DNA of 23,526 nt from CAJXZP01 sp963974475 (GCA_963974475.1 CAXBCR010000036.1:1-23526); one strand, 5' to 3'; shown: positions 1 through 9,296, numbered from the stretch's first letter. Program-made: numbers and translations. Notes: generated by a model from the letters alone, not told the origin.

Positions 1-213
1 TTAACAAAGTATGAGACAAACCAAACTTAGTGTCAACCATATTCATGAATGGACATGTATTTTTTTCATTTTTGAAAAATTTAAGTGTTAATATACAATT
101 AAGGAATTAAAAGGCCTTCAATTCACTCCAAAAATAAGATTAATTACCTATATAACAAATTTTAACGGTTCTAATATTTTCCTTTTGTCAAGTATCTAAA
201 CAATTATGTTTCT
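1..213. other. AT-rich non-coding stretch at the window edge
   Basis: No convincing coding region is seen. It holds an imperfect palindrome centred on AAGGCCTT at 104-124 and an A/T inverted repeat at 62-79 (TTTTTCA, 4-base loop, TGAAAAA). Both lie 3' of the minus-strand glycosyltransferase and could help end its transcript, but neither has a clean GC stem followed by a T-run, so I do not call a terminator. Confidence 0.4.
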
Positions 214-1296
214 CTAGTTCACCTTACTTATTTTCAACCCCCCAACAACTACGGCAAACACCACCATAAAAGGGTAAAAAATTGCAGACACCATTAAACT
301 TAATGGATTATACCTTGTACCAGAAAAACGCTTCATTGGTAGTATTAAAGCGGAGTCCACAAGCATTTTTGCAAATACGAATCCAAAAGCTAAATAATAA
401 TTGGTTAGAAACAATCCATACAAAAAGCTGGAAACAACCACTAATGAAGTCGTTAAAATAATGACTCCTTTTAACTTTATACTCCAATCTGAATAAGCTG
501 CCCCTTTAGAAGCCCAACGTACACGTTGTTGTATATATTTATTCCAACTCCTAACTGGTTTCGTATGAACCATTGCATCTGTATGCTGTGCGTAAACAAT
601 CCCATTAGAAAATTCATTATGGATAGCCATCATCAAGAACTGATCATCTCCGGTATTCAAATGGTAATTGTCTTCATACGGATTAACCTGTTCAAAAGCC
701 TTCTTTTTAAATAGCATATTAGCCCCATTTGCCGAAATGGGAGAACTATTTCCAGCTGAGCCAGAGGTTGCGCCTTGTAGAGCTAAAAATTCAATGGTTT
801 GCAGATCCGTAAGAAACCCGCTTCCATCCGCAATAAAAACAGGCCCAAGCACCATTTTTGTTTCCTCTGTAATAAAGCTAGTCATTGATTTAAGCCATGA
901 ACCCGATAGTTCACAATCTGCATCCGTAACAGCAATCCAATCACCCTTGGCTTTTTTTATTCCCAATTCTAAAGCTCTTTTTTTACCATTTTCAGCATTA
1001 GAATACACGGATATATTAGTACTATTTTTCAAGTGTGTTAAGGTATCATCGGTAGAATGATCATTTACCATTATTATTTCCAAATTCTCTTTGGGGTAAT
1101 CAATCGACTTCAAACTAGCTACCAAGTTTTTCACGTTTTCAGCCTCATTTTTTAGCGCTACTACAATTGAAATATTGGGTAATTGAAGTTGGGTTTTAGG
1201 AACTAAATTCTTACCAATTCCTCCTCGAAATTGGAGAATAACGATAGTGTAAATCACCAAAACCAATCCTGATATGAGAACGAACCACATCATCAA
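214..1296 (-). CDS. Membrane-anchored glycosyltransferase family 2
   Basis: A 360-aa inverting GT-A glycosyltransferase that probably transfers a sugar from a nucleotide donor to a lipid or polysaccharide acceptor at the inner membrane. Seen: an N-terminal membrane segment (about residues 4-22), a GT2 core starting at ISIVVALKNEAENV (about 42-55), VNDHSTDDT (77-85), the metal-binding DAD at 125-127, TGDD at 215-218 as the likely catalytic acid region, and a QQRVRW motif at 256-261 typical of processive or membrane GT2 enzymes. Two or three hydrophobic segments follow to the C-terminus. The ATG overlaps the stop of the upstream flippase-like gene by 4 bp (ATGA type), so the two are translationally coupled and probably act on the same envelope glycoconjugate. 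The acceptor cannot be told from sequence. Confidence 0.9.
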   Translation of the reverse strand: MMMWFVLISGLVLVIYTIVILQFRGGIGKNLVPKTQLQLPNISIVVALKNEAENVKNLVASLKSIDYPKENLEIIMVNDHSTDDTLTHLKNSTNISVYSNAENGKKRALELGIKKAKGDWIAVTDADCELSGSWLKSMTSFITEETKMVLGPVFIADGSGFLTDLQTIEFLALQGATSGSAGNSSPISANGANMLFKKKAFEQVNPYEDNYHLNTGDDQFLMMAIHNEFSNGIVYAQHTDAMVHTKPVRSWNKYIQQRVRWASKGAAYSDWSIKLKGVIILTTSLVVVSSFLYGLFLTNYYLAFGFVFAKMLVDSALILPMKRFSGTRYNPLSLMVSAIFYPFMVVFAVVVGGLKISKVN

Positions 1297-2285
1297 TTTT
1301 CTTTAAATAAACGTGCACGCAAAACAAAGAATACACCTAAAATGGCAGGAATAGCAAGGTTAATGATCCAAATAGCAAATGAGGTAGAAACCATTCCAAT
1401 TTCATTCGTAGAAATAGCCGAAAACACCGTGATAGCGACCACTTCTCTCACTCCCAATTCTGCTAATGTAATAGTTGGAATAGCGGTGAGGGTGATAAAA
1501 TATACCGGAATCAAAATAAGCGATTCAGTTAAGGAAATATCTACTTCAAAAAATTGAAGCAACAAGTAGTATTGCAACGAGAACACGGTATATCTCGCTA
1601 AACTGAGTAATAGAATAAGGAGTAAATCCAATTGCGAATAATATGAAAAAACTTCAATATACTTTTGGAACCTAGAGGCTAGAAATTTCACCCGAGATAA
1701 TATTATGGTGAGTACCGATGTATTGATAAAGGTGAGTAGGATCAAAACAAAAAATACAATATATAACTGAACCGCAATATAAATGGATAGACTACCCATC
1801 GTCTCTGAATGGTAAGCTTGTAAATAAAATAGAAAAGCTAACGCTCCAACTAATAACGTTACCGTCAATTGTCCGAAACTACTGATAACGGTAATTAAGG
1901 CCGCTTTTATCCGATCCCCTTTATTTATGTAAACCACTCTTCCCGCATATTCGCCAATCCGGTTAGGAGTAAAGACGCTCACCGTAACCCCAGATAAAAT
2001 AGCTTTTACAGAACGAAAAAATGAAATATTCTCAATCTTTAAAATAAGATACCGCCATTTATAGGTTTCAATTCCCCAATTCAAAGCCATTAAAAAAACA
2101 GCCAGTATTAACATCCAAATCTTGCCTCCATGGTTAAGATGACGTTCAAAATACTCAGAAATTTCTAGCAGGTCCTTCGTAGAGAAAATGCGATCATAAA
2201 TAAACCAAAAAGTCAACAAAAGCATAACTGCTTTGAGGAACATGCCTAAATATCGATATAGTTTGTTTTTCTTTGTAGACTGCAT
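1293..2285 (-). CDS. Flippase-like integral membrane protein (LPG synthase TM / UPF0104 family)
   Basis: A 330-aa protein with about eight hydrophobic segments and a short charged N-terminus. It resembles the transmembrane part of lysylphosphatidylglycerol synthase (MprF flippase region, UPF0104). Family-like features include the region around NRIGEYAGRVVY (about 109-120) after a VSVFTPN stretch, and the late TLAELGVREVVA segment (about 273-284). There is no soluble aminoacyl-transferase domain, so it is not a full MprF. It probably moves or binds a lipid or lipid-linked sugar, in partnership with the overlapping glycosyltransferase downstream. Its start lies only 28 bp from the divergent ruvC start, and a TAAATTTG element sits just upstream on the minus strand. 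Function beyond the family is inferred. Confidence 0.85.
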   Translation of the reverse strand: MQSTKKNKLYRYLGMFLKAVMLLLTFWFIYDRIFSTKDLLEISEYFERHLNHGGKIWMLILAVFLMALNWGIETYKWRYLILKIENISFFRSVKAILSGVTVSVFTPNRIGEYAGRVVYINKGDRIKAALITVISSFGQLTVTLLVGALAFLFYLQAYHSETMGSLSIYIAVQLYIVFFVLILLTFINTSVLTIILSRVKFLASRFQKYIEVFSYYSQLDLLLILLLSLARYTVFSLQYYLLLQFFEVDISLTESLILIPVYFITLTAIPTITLAELGVREVVAITVFSAISTNEIGMVSTSFAIWIINLAIPAILGVFFVLRARLFKEN

Positions 2286-2299
2286 GCGCTAGATTCACA

Positions 2300-2307
2300 C
2301 AAATTTA
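2300..2307 (-). promoter_or_regulatory. Candidate -7 element (TAAATTTG) for the flippase-glycosyltransferase pair
   Basis: On the minus strand 2307-2300 reads TAAATTTG, matching the Bacteroidota -7 consensus TAnnTTTG. It lies 14 bases before the start codon at 2285. No TTG is seen at the usual -33 distance, so support is moderate. Confidence 0.4.
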
Positions 2308-2313
2308 TTCATT

Positions 2314-2871
2314 TTGGGATTAGAAAAAATAATTTTAGGGATTGATCCTGGTACCACCATAATGGGCTACGGTATAATAAAAATCACCGGCAAGAAAGCC
2401 GAAATGGTTACCTTGGGTGTTATCCAATTAAGTAAATTACCTAGCCATGCTGCCAAGTTGAGACGGATTTTTGAGCGAACCCTTGGTCTCATTGATGAAT
2501 TCAACCCCGATGAGGTAGCACTAGAAGCGCCTTTCTTTGGTAAAAACGTTCAATCTATGTTAAAATTAGGTCGAGCCCAAGGTGTAGCGATGGCCGCTGC
2601 GGTGTATCGTGACTTACCAATCTTTGAATATGCACCTCGAAAAATAAAACAATCCATTACGGGAACCGGAACAGCCTCCAAAGAACAAGTTGCTGCCATG
2701 CTCCAAAGCATATTAAAATTGAAACAGGAAGATATGCCAAAACATTTGGATGCAACAGATGGACTAGCGGCTGCCTTATGTCATTTTTTTCAAGGGAATT
2801 CCGTTAAAGCGGGTAAATCGTATTCCGGATGGGATTCGTACGTCAAAAACAACCCCAAAAAGGTTAAATAA
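2314..2871 (+). CDS. ruvC: Crossover junction endodeoxyribonuclease RuvC
   Basis: Holliday junction resolvase acting with RuvAB in recombinational repair; it cuts four-way junctions symmetrically in the cytoplasm. The 185-aa product has the RNase H-like fold signature LGIDPGTTIMGYG, with catalytic D11, E71 (LEAPFF) and the C-terminal pair D146/D149 in HLDATDGLAAALCH. Length is normal for the family. The start must be the TTG at 2314 (or the ATT just before it): an in-frame TAG lies at 2290-2292 and the first downstream ATG would remove catalytic D11. The gene is divergent from the flippase-like gene and its last 8 bp overlap the end of the convergent HIT gene. Confidence 0.95.
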   Translation: MGLEKIILGIDPGTTIMGYGIIKITGKKAEMVTLGVIQLSKLPSHAAKLRRIFERTLGLIDEFNPDEVALEAPFFGKNVQSMLKLGRAQGVAMAAAVYRDLPIFEYAPRKIKQSITGTGTASKEQVAAMLQSILKLKQEDMPKHLDATDGLAAALCHFFQGNSVKAGKSYSGWDSYVKNNPKKVK

Positions 2872-3268
2872 GACCTTCAAAGGTAATCCGGATATTCTCC
2901 GATACTTCCTCAAATTCTTCGGGAGTCAATTTCAATTTTGGATTTGCAAAATTCATATCTCCCATTCCGTTAATTGGGATTAAATGAATGTGCGCATGCG
3001 GCACTTCCAATCCAATTACACTTACCCCGATGCGATTACATGACACCACCAATTCAATGGCTTTGGCCACTTTTTTACTAAAGGTCATCATCCGGCCTAA
3101 AACATCATCCTCGATATCAAAAATATAGTCTACCTCCAATTTTGGAACAACCAAGGTATGGCCAACTGACAAAGGAGAAATGTCTAAAAAAGCGAAGAAT
3201 TCTTCATTCTCCGCTATTTTATACGAAGGAATATCCCCTTGAATGATTTTGGTAAAAATGCTTGCCAT
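2864..3268 (-). CDS. HIT family nucleotide-binding hydrolase
   Basis: A 134-aa histidine-triad protein, probably a purine nucleoside phosphoramidase or AMP-releasing hydrolase of the Hint type. Seen: the N-terminal IFTKIIQGDIPSYKI stretch typical of the family, FLDISPLSVGHTLVVPK (about 27-43), and the triad HAHIHLI at 91-97 (H91, H93, H95; H93 would be the nucleophile if numbering follows the family). The start is 2 bp downstream of the greA stop, so the two are co-transcribed, an arrangement I believe is common in this phylum. The 3' end overlaps ruvC by 8 bp in convergent orientation. Confidence 0.93.
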   Translation of the reverse strand: MASIFTKIIQGDIPSYKIAENEEFFAFLDISPLSVGHTLVVPKLEVDYIFDIEDDVLGRMMTFSKKVAKAIELVVSCNRIGVSVIGLEVPHAHIHLIPINGMGDMNFANPKLKLTPEEFEEVSENIRITFEGLI

Positions 3269-3270
3269 AC

Positions 3271-3744
3271 CTATCTTGAAATTTCAAGAATTTCGAATTT
3301 TATTTTCCCTGTAGGTACATCTACTTCGGCAATATCTCCAACAGAACAGCCTAGTAGTCCTTTACCGATAGGTGACTTAACAGAAATTTTCTTGGAGGCT
3401 AAATCTGCTTCTTGCGGTGCAACTAGCGTATAGGTCATAACCGCACCGTTGGCTACATTTTTTATTTTCACAATAGAAAGAACCAACACTTTCGACAAAT
3501 CTAGATTCGACTCATCTAGAATTCGAGCATTGCTCAGTTCATTTTTAAGATGCGAAATTTTTGCTTCCAGCATTCCTTGTGACTCTTTGGCCGCATGATA
3601 CTCTGCATTTTCAGATAAGTCGCCTTTATCCCTTGCTTCTGCAATTTGTCGTGTAATAAAAGGTCTATCCACCTTTTCCATTTGCTTCAACTCGGCTCTT
3701 GCAGCTGCAAGGCCCTCTTCGGTAAAATATGAAATATTCGACAT
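3271..3744 (-). CDS. greA: Transcription elongation factor GreA
   Basis: GreA rescues backtracked RNA polymerase by stimulating cleavage of the 3' end of the transcript through the secondary channel. The 157-aa product has the usual length. It shows the N-terminal coiled coil with the acidic tip motif EARDKGDLSENAEYHAAKE (D42 and E45 are the expected tip residues), followed by the FKBP-like C-terminal domain with SPIGKGLLGCSVGD. The ATG at 3744 is the natural start. A hairpin (3768-3796) and a possible -7 element (3808-3801) lie upstream. Probable operon with the HIT gene downstream. Confidence 0.96.
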   Translation of the reverse strand: MSNISYFTEEGLAAARAELKQMEKVDRPFITRQIAEARDKGDLSENAEYHAAKESQGMLEAKISHLKNELSNARILDESNLDLSKVLVLSIVKIKNVANGAVMTYTLVAPQEADLASKKISVKSPIGKGLLGCSVGDIAEVDVPTGKIKFEILEISR

Positions 3745-3767
3745 TTTCTAATTTTTATAATAACAAG

Positions 3768-3796
3768 ACAGTCCCGCTTTATTCAAGCAGGACTGT
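3768..3796. terminator. Hairpin between the porV-like gene and greA, probable terminator
   Basis: Arms 3768-3779 (ACAGTCCCGCTT) and 3785-3796 (AAGCAGGACTGT) form a 12-bp stem with one mismatch and a 5-base loop, flanked by short A/T runs that extend the stem by about 3 bp. It lies 3' of the minus-strand receptor/export block and 5' of greA. The T-tract on the minus strand is poor (CTTGTTATTAT), so termination may be partial. Confidence 0.6.
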
Positions 3797-3800
3797 TTTA

Positions 3801-3808
3801 CAAAAATA
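3801..3808 (-). promoter_or_regulatory. Candidate -7 element (TATTTTTG) upstream of greA
   Basis: Minus strand 3808-3801 reads TATTTTTG, matching TAnnTTTG. If used, the start site would fall just before the hairpin at 3796-3768, placing that hairpin in the greA leader. No TTG at -33 is seen. Confidence 0.3.
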
Positions 3809-3845
3809 CAATACTTTTTTTTGCCTAGCGGCTTAAAACCTTAAT

Positions 3846-4925
3846 TTATAGGTTCAATCGAAGCCCAATGGTATGAGTTCCAGAAAAATTTCTGGTTGCT
3901 CTAAAACCATAATCAATATCCAAGGTACTCCCTGTTTTATTGATAGGCATCGCTACAGTAAGTCCAGCGGTTGGACCAGTAAATGCTAGCGTTGATAAGG
4001 AAGCATCGGAAATTTTATCTTCATATAGATATCCAACCCTCGCCATAATGAATTCTTTGTACGCATATTCCGCCCCAACACTAATCTGGTCTTTACCAAA
4101 TGAGTTAGACATAAAGTTTAAAGCTCCAGTGATACGGTGCATAGCTCGAACCCCAGTAGAATCAGAGTTTTCCATTGCTCCAATAAGGTAGTCATACGAT
4201 AAACCAATATTTAAAACAGATGGTAATTCCACACCTTGGGTTCTTTGTTTAATTGTAAACTCTTTGCTATCAATACTAGTTTTGGTTGAGAAACCATCAC
4301 CTTCAAATTTAATTTGCCCTCCAATATTCTTTAAAGCAATCCCAAATTTTATATTCTCATTCTCACCGGTTACATACCTAATTCCAAAATCGAATGCAAT
4401 GGCTGAACCACTAGCGTTAGATAATCCTTCAGAAACCACCTTAGTAGTGAAGCCGGCATAAATACTATTGGAGAATTCACGCGCATACGACAAATAGAAA
4501 GTCCCATATTGCGCATTATACGTTCCCGCATCATCTGGCAAATCGGTTGTGGTTCTTTTGATATCACCAAAAGTCATCCCTTGGTATCCACCCGCAATTA
4601 CACTATACTCTCCAATTCTTTGACCATATCCAAATGAACTGATTCCCACACCTGAACCACCTAACCAAGAGGAATAATTTAGGTTTAAATCCATTTTACG
4701 AGTCATTGCTAACCCGGAAACATTCAAAAATGTAGATTCAACACCCACCACACTTGCCGAATTTGCATTTGCAAAACTCGCACTTCGTGCCCATGGATTG
4801 ATTTTTAATTGTTCTCCACCACTCGAACCAATTCTATCTTTATTACCCGCATAAACCGAAGTTGCCATAAGGACAAGCCCCAACGAGATAGACAACAATT
4901 TAAATCTATTATACTTTCTACTCAT
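3846..4925 (-). CDS. PorV/PorQ family outer-membrane beta-barrel protein
   Basis: A ~359-aa outer-membrane protein of the PorV/PorQ type, a FadL-like barrel that in type IX secretion (T9SS) acts as a shuttle carrying exported cargo to the cell-surface attachment machinery. I chose the ATG at 4925, because it begins a normal signal peptide (SRKYNRFKLLSISLGLVLM then ATSVYA); an ATG 33 bases further upstream would add an atypical 11-residue leader. The family-like opening is INPWARSASFANANSASV followed by FLNVSGLA, matching the usual 'dARs.gmg.a.vA ... npAgLa' layout. The rest is alternating beta-strand sequence ending in an IGLRLNL strand. It is the last gene of the block with the 1442-aa exported protein 42 bp upstream, which suggests the barrel handles that protein. 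It could be a paralogue rather than the core T9SS PorV. Confidence 0.8.
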   Translation of the reverse strand: MSRKYNRFKLLSISLGLVLMATSVYAGNKDRIGSSGGEQLKINPWARSASFANANSASVVGVESTFLNVSGLAMTRKMDLNLNYSSWLGGSGVGISSFGYGQRIGEYSVIAGGYQGMTFGDIKRTTTDLPDDAGTYNAQYGTFYLSYAREFSNSIYAGFTTKVVSEGLSNASGSAIAFDFGIRYVTGENENIKFGIALKNIGGQIKFEGDGFSTKTSIDSKEFTIKQRTQGVELPSVLNIGLSYDYLIGAMENSDSTGVRAMHRITGALNFMSNSFGKDQISVGAEYAYKEFIMARVGYLYEDKISDASLSTLAFTGPTAGLTVAMPINKTGSTLDIDYGFRATRNFSGTHTIGLRLNL

Positions 4926-4967
4926 AATAACTATATTATAAATCTTTATATCTAACAATTCCTACTA

Positions 4968-7900
4968 CTAAAATGAATCTAAATCAACAGGTCTCATGGC
5001 TCCAAACCATTTCAACACTACTTCTCCAACTCCAGGAACTTCGATATGTACTAAATACATACCACTTGCAACTGGAATTCTAGCATGATTTTTTAAATCC
5101 CATTCTAAATAAGTAACAGAATCATCATCTTTAGTAAACTCTCTCACTAATACACCATTCAACGTGTAAATACGAACTTTACATTTTCCTGGTAAATTGG
5201 TGATTCTAACTTTGAAATCATTTTTATCTTGTTCGTATTCCGAATAAGCATAGTATGGATTTGGTACCACACGAATATTATTTAAAGCTTCAGAAATCAC
5301 TTCCGAAACCCCTGTACGAGCTTCCAAACCAGTTAATGAAAATCCAAAAGTTGGTCTTCCACCATTTACAGTTTCGGCCACATTACCCGTTTTATCATTA
5401 CCTGTAGTGGATGTTGAATATAATTTCACGCCTCCTACACCCATAAAGTTTTGACCTCTAACATATTTGACACCTTGGTAAGAAATAGGCCCTTTTTCAA
5501 CCAAATACTCTACACCGGCAACAGGTGTATCTCCAAGGTTCAGTTTATCTCCTGCAGAATATAAAGCGTGTTTTTTATTTACTCTTAATTGAACTACCGC
5601 CTTATTTGACAAAAGTTCTTCGTTAAATTCTAACATTGGGAAACCAATCCACATGGCCGCTCTAAATACATGATTAAAGCCCTCATAGGTGTTTGATGCT
5701 AACTTATCATACATAAATTTACCTTCGTCATACCCAGGCATTCTATTCGCTGGATCATTGTAATCCACCGGGTTAGTATGTGCACTTTCTTCCACATCAT
5801 TATTTCTAAATACGTAGATATAATGTTTTCCTCCAAAACGAACTTGATTACTACCAATTCCTTCATACAATTTATCGGTTGGATTCCACAACATGTCATT
5901 TCCATTTTCAGACTTGATGTATGAATCTTCTCCAAATGCCATATTTAGTCTTTCACCGGTTTCGATATCAATTGCATATCCTGGGAACCAACCCATTCCA
6001 ATTGGAGATATTAAATCACCTTCAGATGCATTATAACCGGCATCAGCCGAGGTAAGACCTGCTTTATCCACTGAAGCGTGCACACGTGGGTCCAATTTTA
6101 TTGCCCCGCCTTCAGATAGGGTTGGATCATCTTGCATTTCCAAAACAACACAACGCGTCCATTTTGATTTATCGGTGGTAAATACAATATCCACACTATT
6201 TAAATAAGCTAATTGGTAGCCTTTATTTAATTTTTTGTCAATCAACTCAGGTAATCCGTAAAACATGGAATAAAAAGCATCTTTTTTCTCTGCCTCCGTT
6301 GTAGCTCCACGAGTACTCATCGGTCCATGAATATTCCAAGTAGCCAACCTTGCAGGAGCCCAACTACCTGTAAGCACTGTTTCATAGTATTCATCAGGAT
6401 CTATTGAAAATCCAGATCTACTACCACTAGAACTTACGTCCATATCGTAATCCATAAACCCTTCTCGATTGGATTCTGCATTCACACCAGAACGAATCCA
6501 GTTTTGAGCAGAATTACCATCAGCGTTTGACACACCGGATAACCAAGGTTTATTAAAATCATCATACACCACTTTAGAACCAACTAAACCATTGGTAATA
6601 TTATCATATCCCGGATTCTCAACATCCTTAATTGTGATTGAAATTCCCAATTGAGGAACTAATTCTTCAATTTGACTAGAAATGGTTGATTTTGAAAACA
6701 CCGAATCCGTTCCTAAAGCACCACCAGTTAGTACCCAAAAGAATTTGTCAATTCCTTCTCCTATTGTATCCTTGAATGATACTACGTAATCGCCTCCTTG
6801 TACTTTTAATGGGTCTACAATCTTCACTTCAATTGGAGTGTTTGTAGTACCTGCTATTGTACCTACAGAATAAGTTGGATTCGCAATTTTATATGGAGCA
6901 CCACTCATGATAGCATCCTGACTGGCTTGGTCCATTTCTAAGAAATGACCATTATTTCCCAAACCTTCAATTCTTGTAACAGGTACAAAATCACCAAATG
7001 ATGAGTTTAACACTTGGCCATTATTTTGCATATCGGTCATGTGAGGAATACCTGAATACTTAATAATCGCACCAGTAGGTGACTTTCTACTTGGTAAATA
7101 TGGGGCTTTTTGACCATCTAAACCATCCGCAGAAACTTGGTTATATGTTTTATAATTATTGTGCGCATATGCAATTGCCATGTAATAATAGGTACGATAG
7201 TTAACCAATACTCTATCTCCTGTTGCAAATAAATCAGATGTAACAGTGAATGTTTTAAAAATCCCTTCATTGGTTGCATTGTCCACTCTTAATTCCGGAA
7301 CAACCGCTTGTAAATCTAAATCAAAACGATAATTAATTAAACGGGTAACATTATCTTTAATATCACATTGGAAAACCAATCTTGCTTTGCTATTATCATA
7401 TAAATCAGCTGCGGAAACAGATGCGTCACTCAACTGGTATACTTGATACCCTTGAAATCTATAGCTTCTATATTCGGTAGCTAACGAATCAAACAATACT
7501 GGATCATCTGATTTTTTTATGTAATCTCCGTTTTCATCTTGAATAGAATCGGTAGGTGCTACAATAAATGGATCCACTTCAAAATAATCCTCATTTGCAT
7601 TGTTACCCGCAACATTATCTAATTGGAAAATTAATTGTTTATCCATTTCTGTAATTTCTACCACTGGAGCATCTGGTCCATCTAATAGTTGGAAACAGTT
7701 ATCAAATAAGGCTTGTGTTTTTGTATCCGCTTGTTTCATGGCACGAACAGACGCAGCTGCACCACCAGATGTAGCTTGAGCCCAAACCACACCAACGGTA
7801 ATATTGTTTACTGCACCAGGAGCTAAACCAAATGGTCCAGCCGATTGTACAAATCGTCTATCGGCAGGAACATTTCCTGCAGTAACTTCCGTCCATGGAG

Positions 7901-9296
7901 CCTGCACATCTCCCCCAGTACCCCAACCTTTTGGATCAGTATCATTAGGAAACATAAAATCGGCCTCAACTAAAGGTTGAACTGCTCCTGAACTATTTTG
8001 ATGACCGGTTCCACCGTACACCATTCTAGAGTTATCTCTCCATATACTTCTTAGGAAATTGTAATAATCAGATTGCACGCGTGGATCTCCAGTAGCGGTT
8101 GCATCATTGTTATGATATAAAAATGCACGCATTCCTAAACGTTCATTATCCACTTTACCATCTCCGTAGCCTACGCCACTACCGCTATATACAATTCCAT
8201 CATCCGCAACCGCGTCAGCGAAATTCTCACATAAACAGTTATCTTTCCCATCGGCATCTTGAAATGGTCCTTGGAAAAAATCTACTCCTAATGCAGGAGG
8301 ATTTGCTCCATAACCAGGGCGACCAGAATTATCATCATCAAATTCATCTCCATTATATACAAAACCTAAACCTCTTTCTACATCACAACCTACGTAATCA
8401 TCTTGTGCATTTCCTAAATCAGGATCTACCCAAAAGCCGAAATATGTATCTCTTAAATCAAAAGAAGAGCGGTTATGTAATTCATAGTTATAAAAAGTCA
8501 TGTTATTCACCTCATCATTGGTTGCAAAAGAAAACGCTTGCGCTCTAATTTCCATACCAATAGCTTGGCCACCTGATTCAGTGTGAATATTTCCTTTATC
8601 GTTAAAAACCCACCAAAGGTTTTCATCGCCATACACATTTAATAACTGACCTTGACAATCTACATTACCAGATAAATCGTATCCTGGGTAATCACCATCT
8701 TCGTAGTTATAAAATCCATCACCATTAACATCCATAAAGGGAGCCAAATAAGCTGCTTCATTTTTGGATGGATCACCATGAGCAGGCCATGTTTTAATGA
8801 ATTCAGGAATGGTATAGTCAACTTCCCCTTGTCTAGTTACAAATTCGTCTACTGCAATTCGTGTACTTTTAAAATGTACATCCCATTGATCACATGTCGT
8901 TGGATCAATCTCAGCGGTTACCGTATTTAGCGGTCCAGTCCAGAAATCCATACCTACTTGACGGAAACGTAAAGCAGCAACTTTTAATTGACCAGAAGCA
9001 TCTCTACCCCCTAACCAAAGTGAACCTGCAAACAAAGATGTTTTACCAGATTCTTTTGGAATTTCGTATTGAGGAACCCCTACTAAATCCCACCACATGT
9101 CTCCACCGGTTTGAATCAGCGCTCTCACGTTATTAATGGATAGTTCATTTGAACTCACGGGAGGAGCACAATTCGCTGCAGTAGCATCACCGGCTCCGCC
9201 TCCAGAACGTTTTCCTCCACCTTGGTATTCTCTAGCAAAAGAGAACGAGGAGATTAACACAGCCAATACGGCTAATATGGTAGCTTTAAATTTCAT
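4968..9296 (-). CDS. Giant exported protein with FlgD/T9SS-like C-terminal domain
   Basis: A ~1442-aa secreted or surface protein of unknown function. I start it at the ATG at 9296 because MKFKATILAVLAVLISSFSF forms a clean signal peptide; an ATG 21 bases further upstream is less likely. Near the N-terminus is a calcium-loop-like DVNGDGFYNYEDGDYPG motif (about residues 189-205), followed by a long beta-rich region with many aromatic and Asp/Gly motifs (FGFWVDPDLG, DDYVGCDVERG). The last ~100 residues begin NNIRVVPNPYYAYSEYEQ and read as an Ig-like FlgD or T9SS type A sorting domain (KVRIYTLNGVLVREF, then SGMYLVHIEV), but the tail ends with KWFGAMRPVDLDSF instead of the usual basic terminus. 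It sits between a TonB-dependent receptor (55 bp upstream) and a PorV-like barrel (42 bp downstream), suggesting T9SS-linked export and action with the receptor. Confidence 0.8.
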   Translation of the reverse strand: MKFKATILAVLAVLISSFSFAREYQGGGKRSGGGAGDATAANCAPPVSSNELSINNVRALIQTGGDMWWDLVGVPQYEIPKESGKTSLFAGSLWLGGRDASGQLKVAALRFRQVGMDFWTGPLNTVTAEIDPTTCDQWDVHFKSTRIAVDEFVTRQGEVDYTIPEFIKTWPAHGDPSKNEAAYLAPFMDVNGDGFYNYEDGDYPGYDLSGNVDCQGQLLNVYGDENLWWVFNDKGNIHTESGGQAIGMEIRAQAFSFATNDEVNNMTFYNYELHNRSSFDLRDTYFGFWVDPDLGNAQDDYVGCDVERGLGFVYNGDEFDDDNSGRPGYGANPPALGVDFFQGPFQDADGKDNCLCENFADAVADDGIVYSGSGVGYGDGKVDNERLGMRAFLYHNNDATATGDPRVQSDYYNFLRSIWRDNSRMVYGGTGHQNSSGAVQPLVEADFMFPNDTDPKGWGTGGDVQAPWTEVTAGNVPADRRFVQSAGPFGLAPGAVNNITVGVVWAQATSGGAAASVRAMKQADTKTQALFDNCFQLLDGPDAPVVEITEMDKQLIFQLDNVAGNNANEDYFEVDPFIVAPTDSIQDENGDYIKKSDDPVLFDSLATEYRSYRFQGYQVYQLSDASVSAADLYDNSKARLVFQCDIKDNVTRLINYRFDLDLQAVVPELRVDNATNEGIFKTFTVTSDLFATGDRVLVNYRTYYYMAIAYAHNNYKTYNQVSADGLDGQKAPYLPSRKSPTGAIIKYSGIPHMTDMQNNGQVLNSSFGDFVPVTRIEGLGNNGHFLEMDQASQDAIMSGAPYKIANPTYSVGTIAGTTNTPIEVKIVDPLKVQGGDYVVSFKDTIGEGIDKFFWVLTGGALGTDSVFSKSTISSQIEELVPQLGISITIKDVENPGYDNITNGLVGSKVVYDDFNKPWLSGVSNADGNSAQNWIRSGVNAESNREGFMDYDMDVSSSGSRSGFSIDPDEYYETVLTGSWAPARLATWNIHGPMSTRGATTEAEKKDAFYSMFYGLPELIDKKLNKGYQLAYLNSVDIVFTTDKSKWTRCVVLEMQDDPTLSEGGAIKLDPRVHASVDKAGLTSADAGYNASEGDLISPIGMGWFPGYAIDIETGERLNMAFGEDSYIKSENGNDMLWNPTDKLYEGIGSNQVRFGGKHYIYVFRNNDVEESAHTNPVDYNDPANRMPGYDEGKFMYDKLASNTYEGFNHVFRAAMWIGFPMLEFNEELLSNKAVVQLRVNKKHALYSAGDKLNLGDTPVAGVEYLVEKGPISYQGVKYVRGQNFMGVGGVKLYSTSTTGNDKTGNVAETVNGGRPTFGFSLTGLEARTGVSEVISEALNNIRVVPNPYYAYSEYEQDKNDFKVRITNLPGKCKVRIYTLNGVLVREFTKDDDSVTYLEWDLKNHARIPVASGMYLVHIEVPGVGEVVLKWFGAMRPVDLDSF

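Noticed and set aside
1..130. A terminator for the glycosyltransferase gene from the palindromes at 62-79 and 104-124
   Set aside because: Stems are A/T-rich or imperfect and lack a following T-run in the right place.
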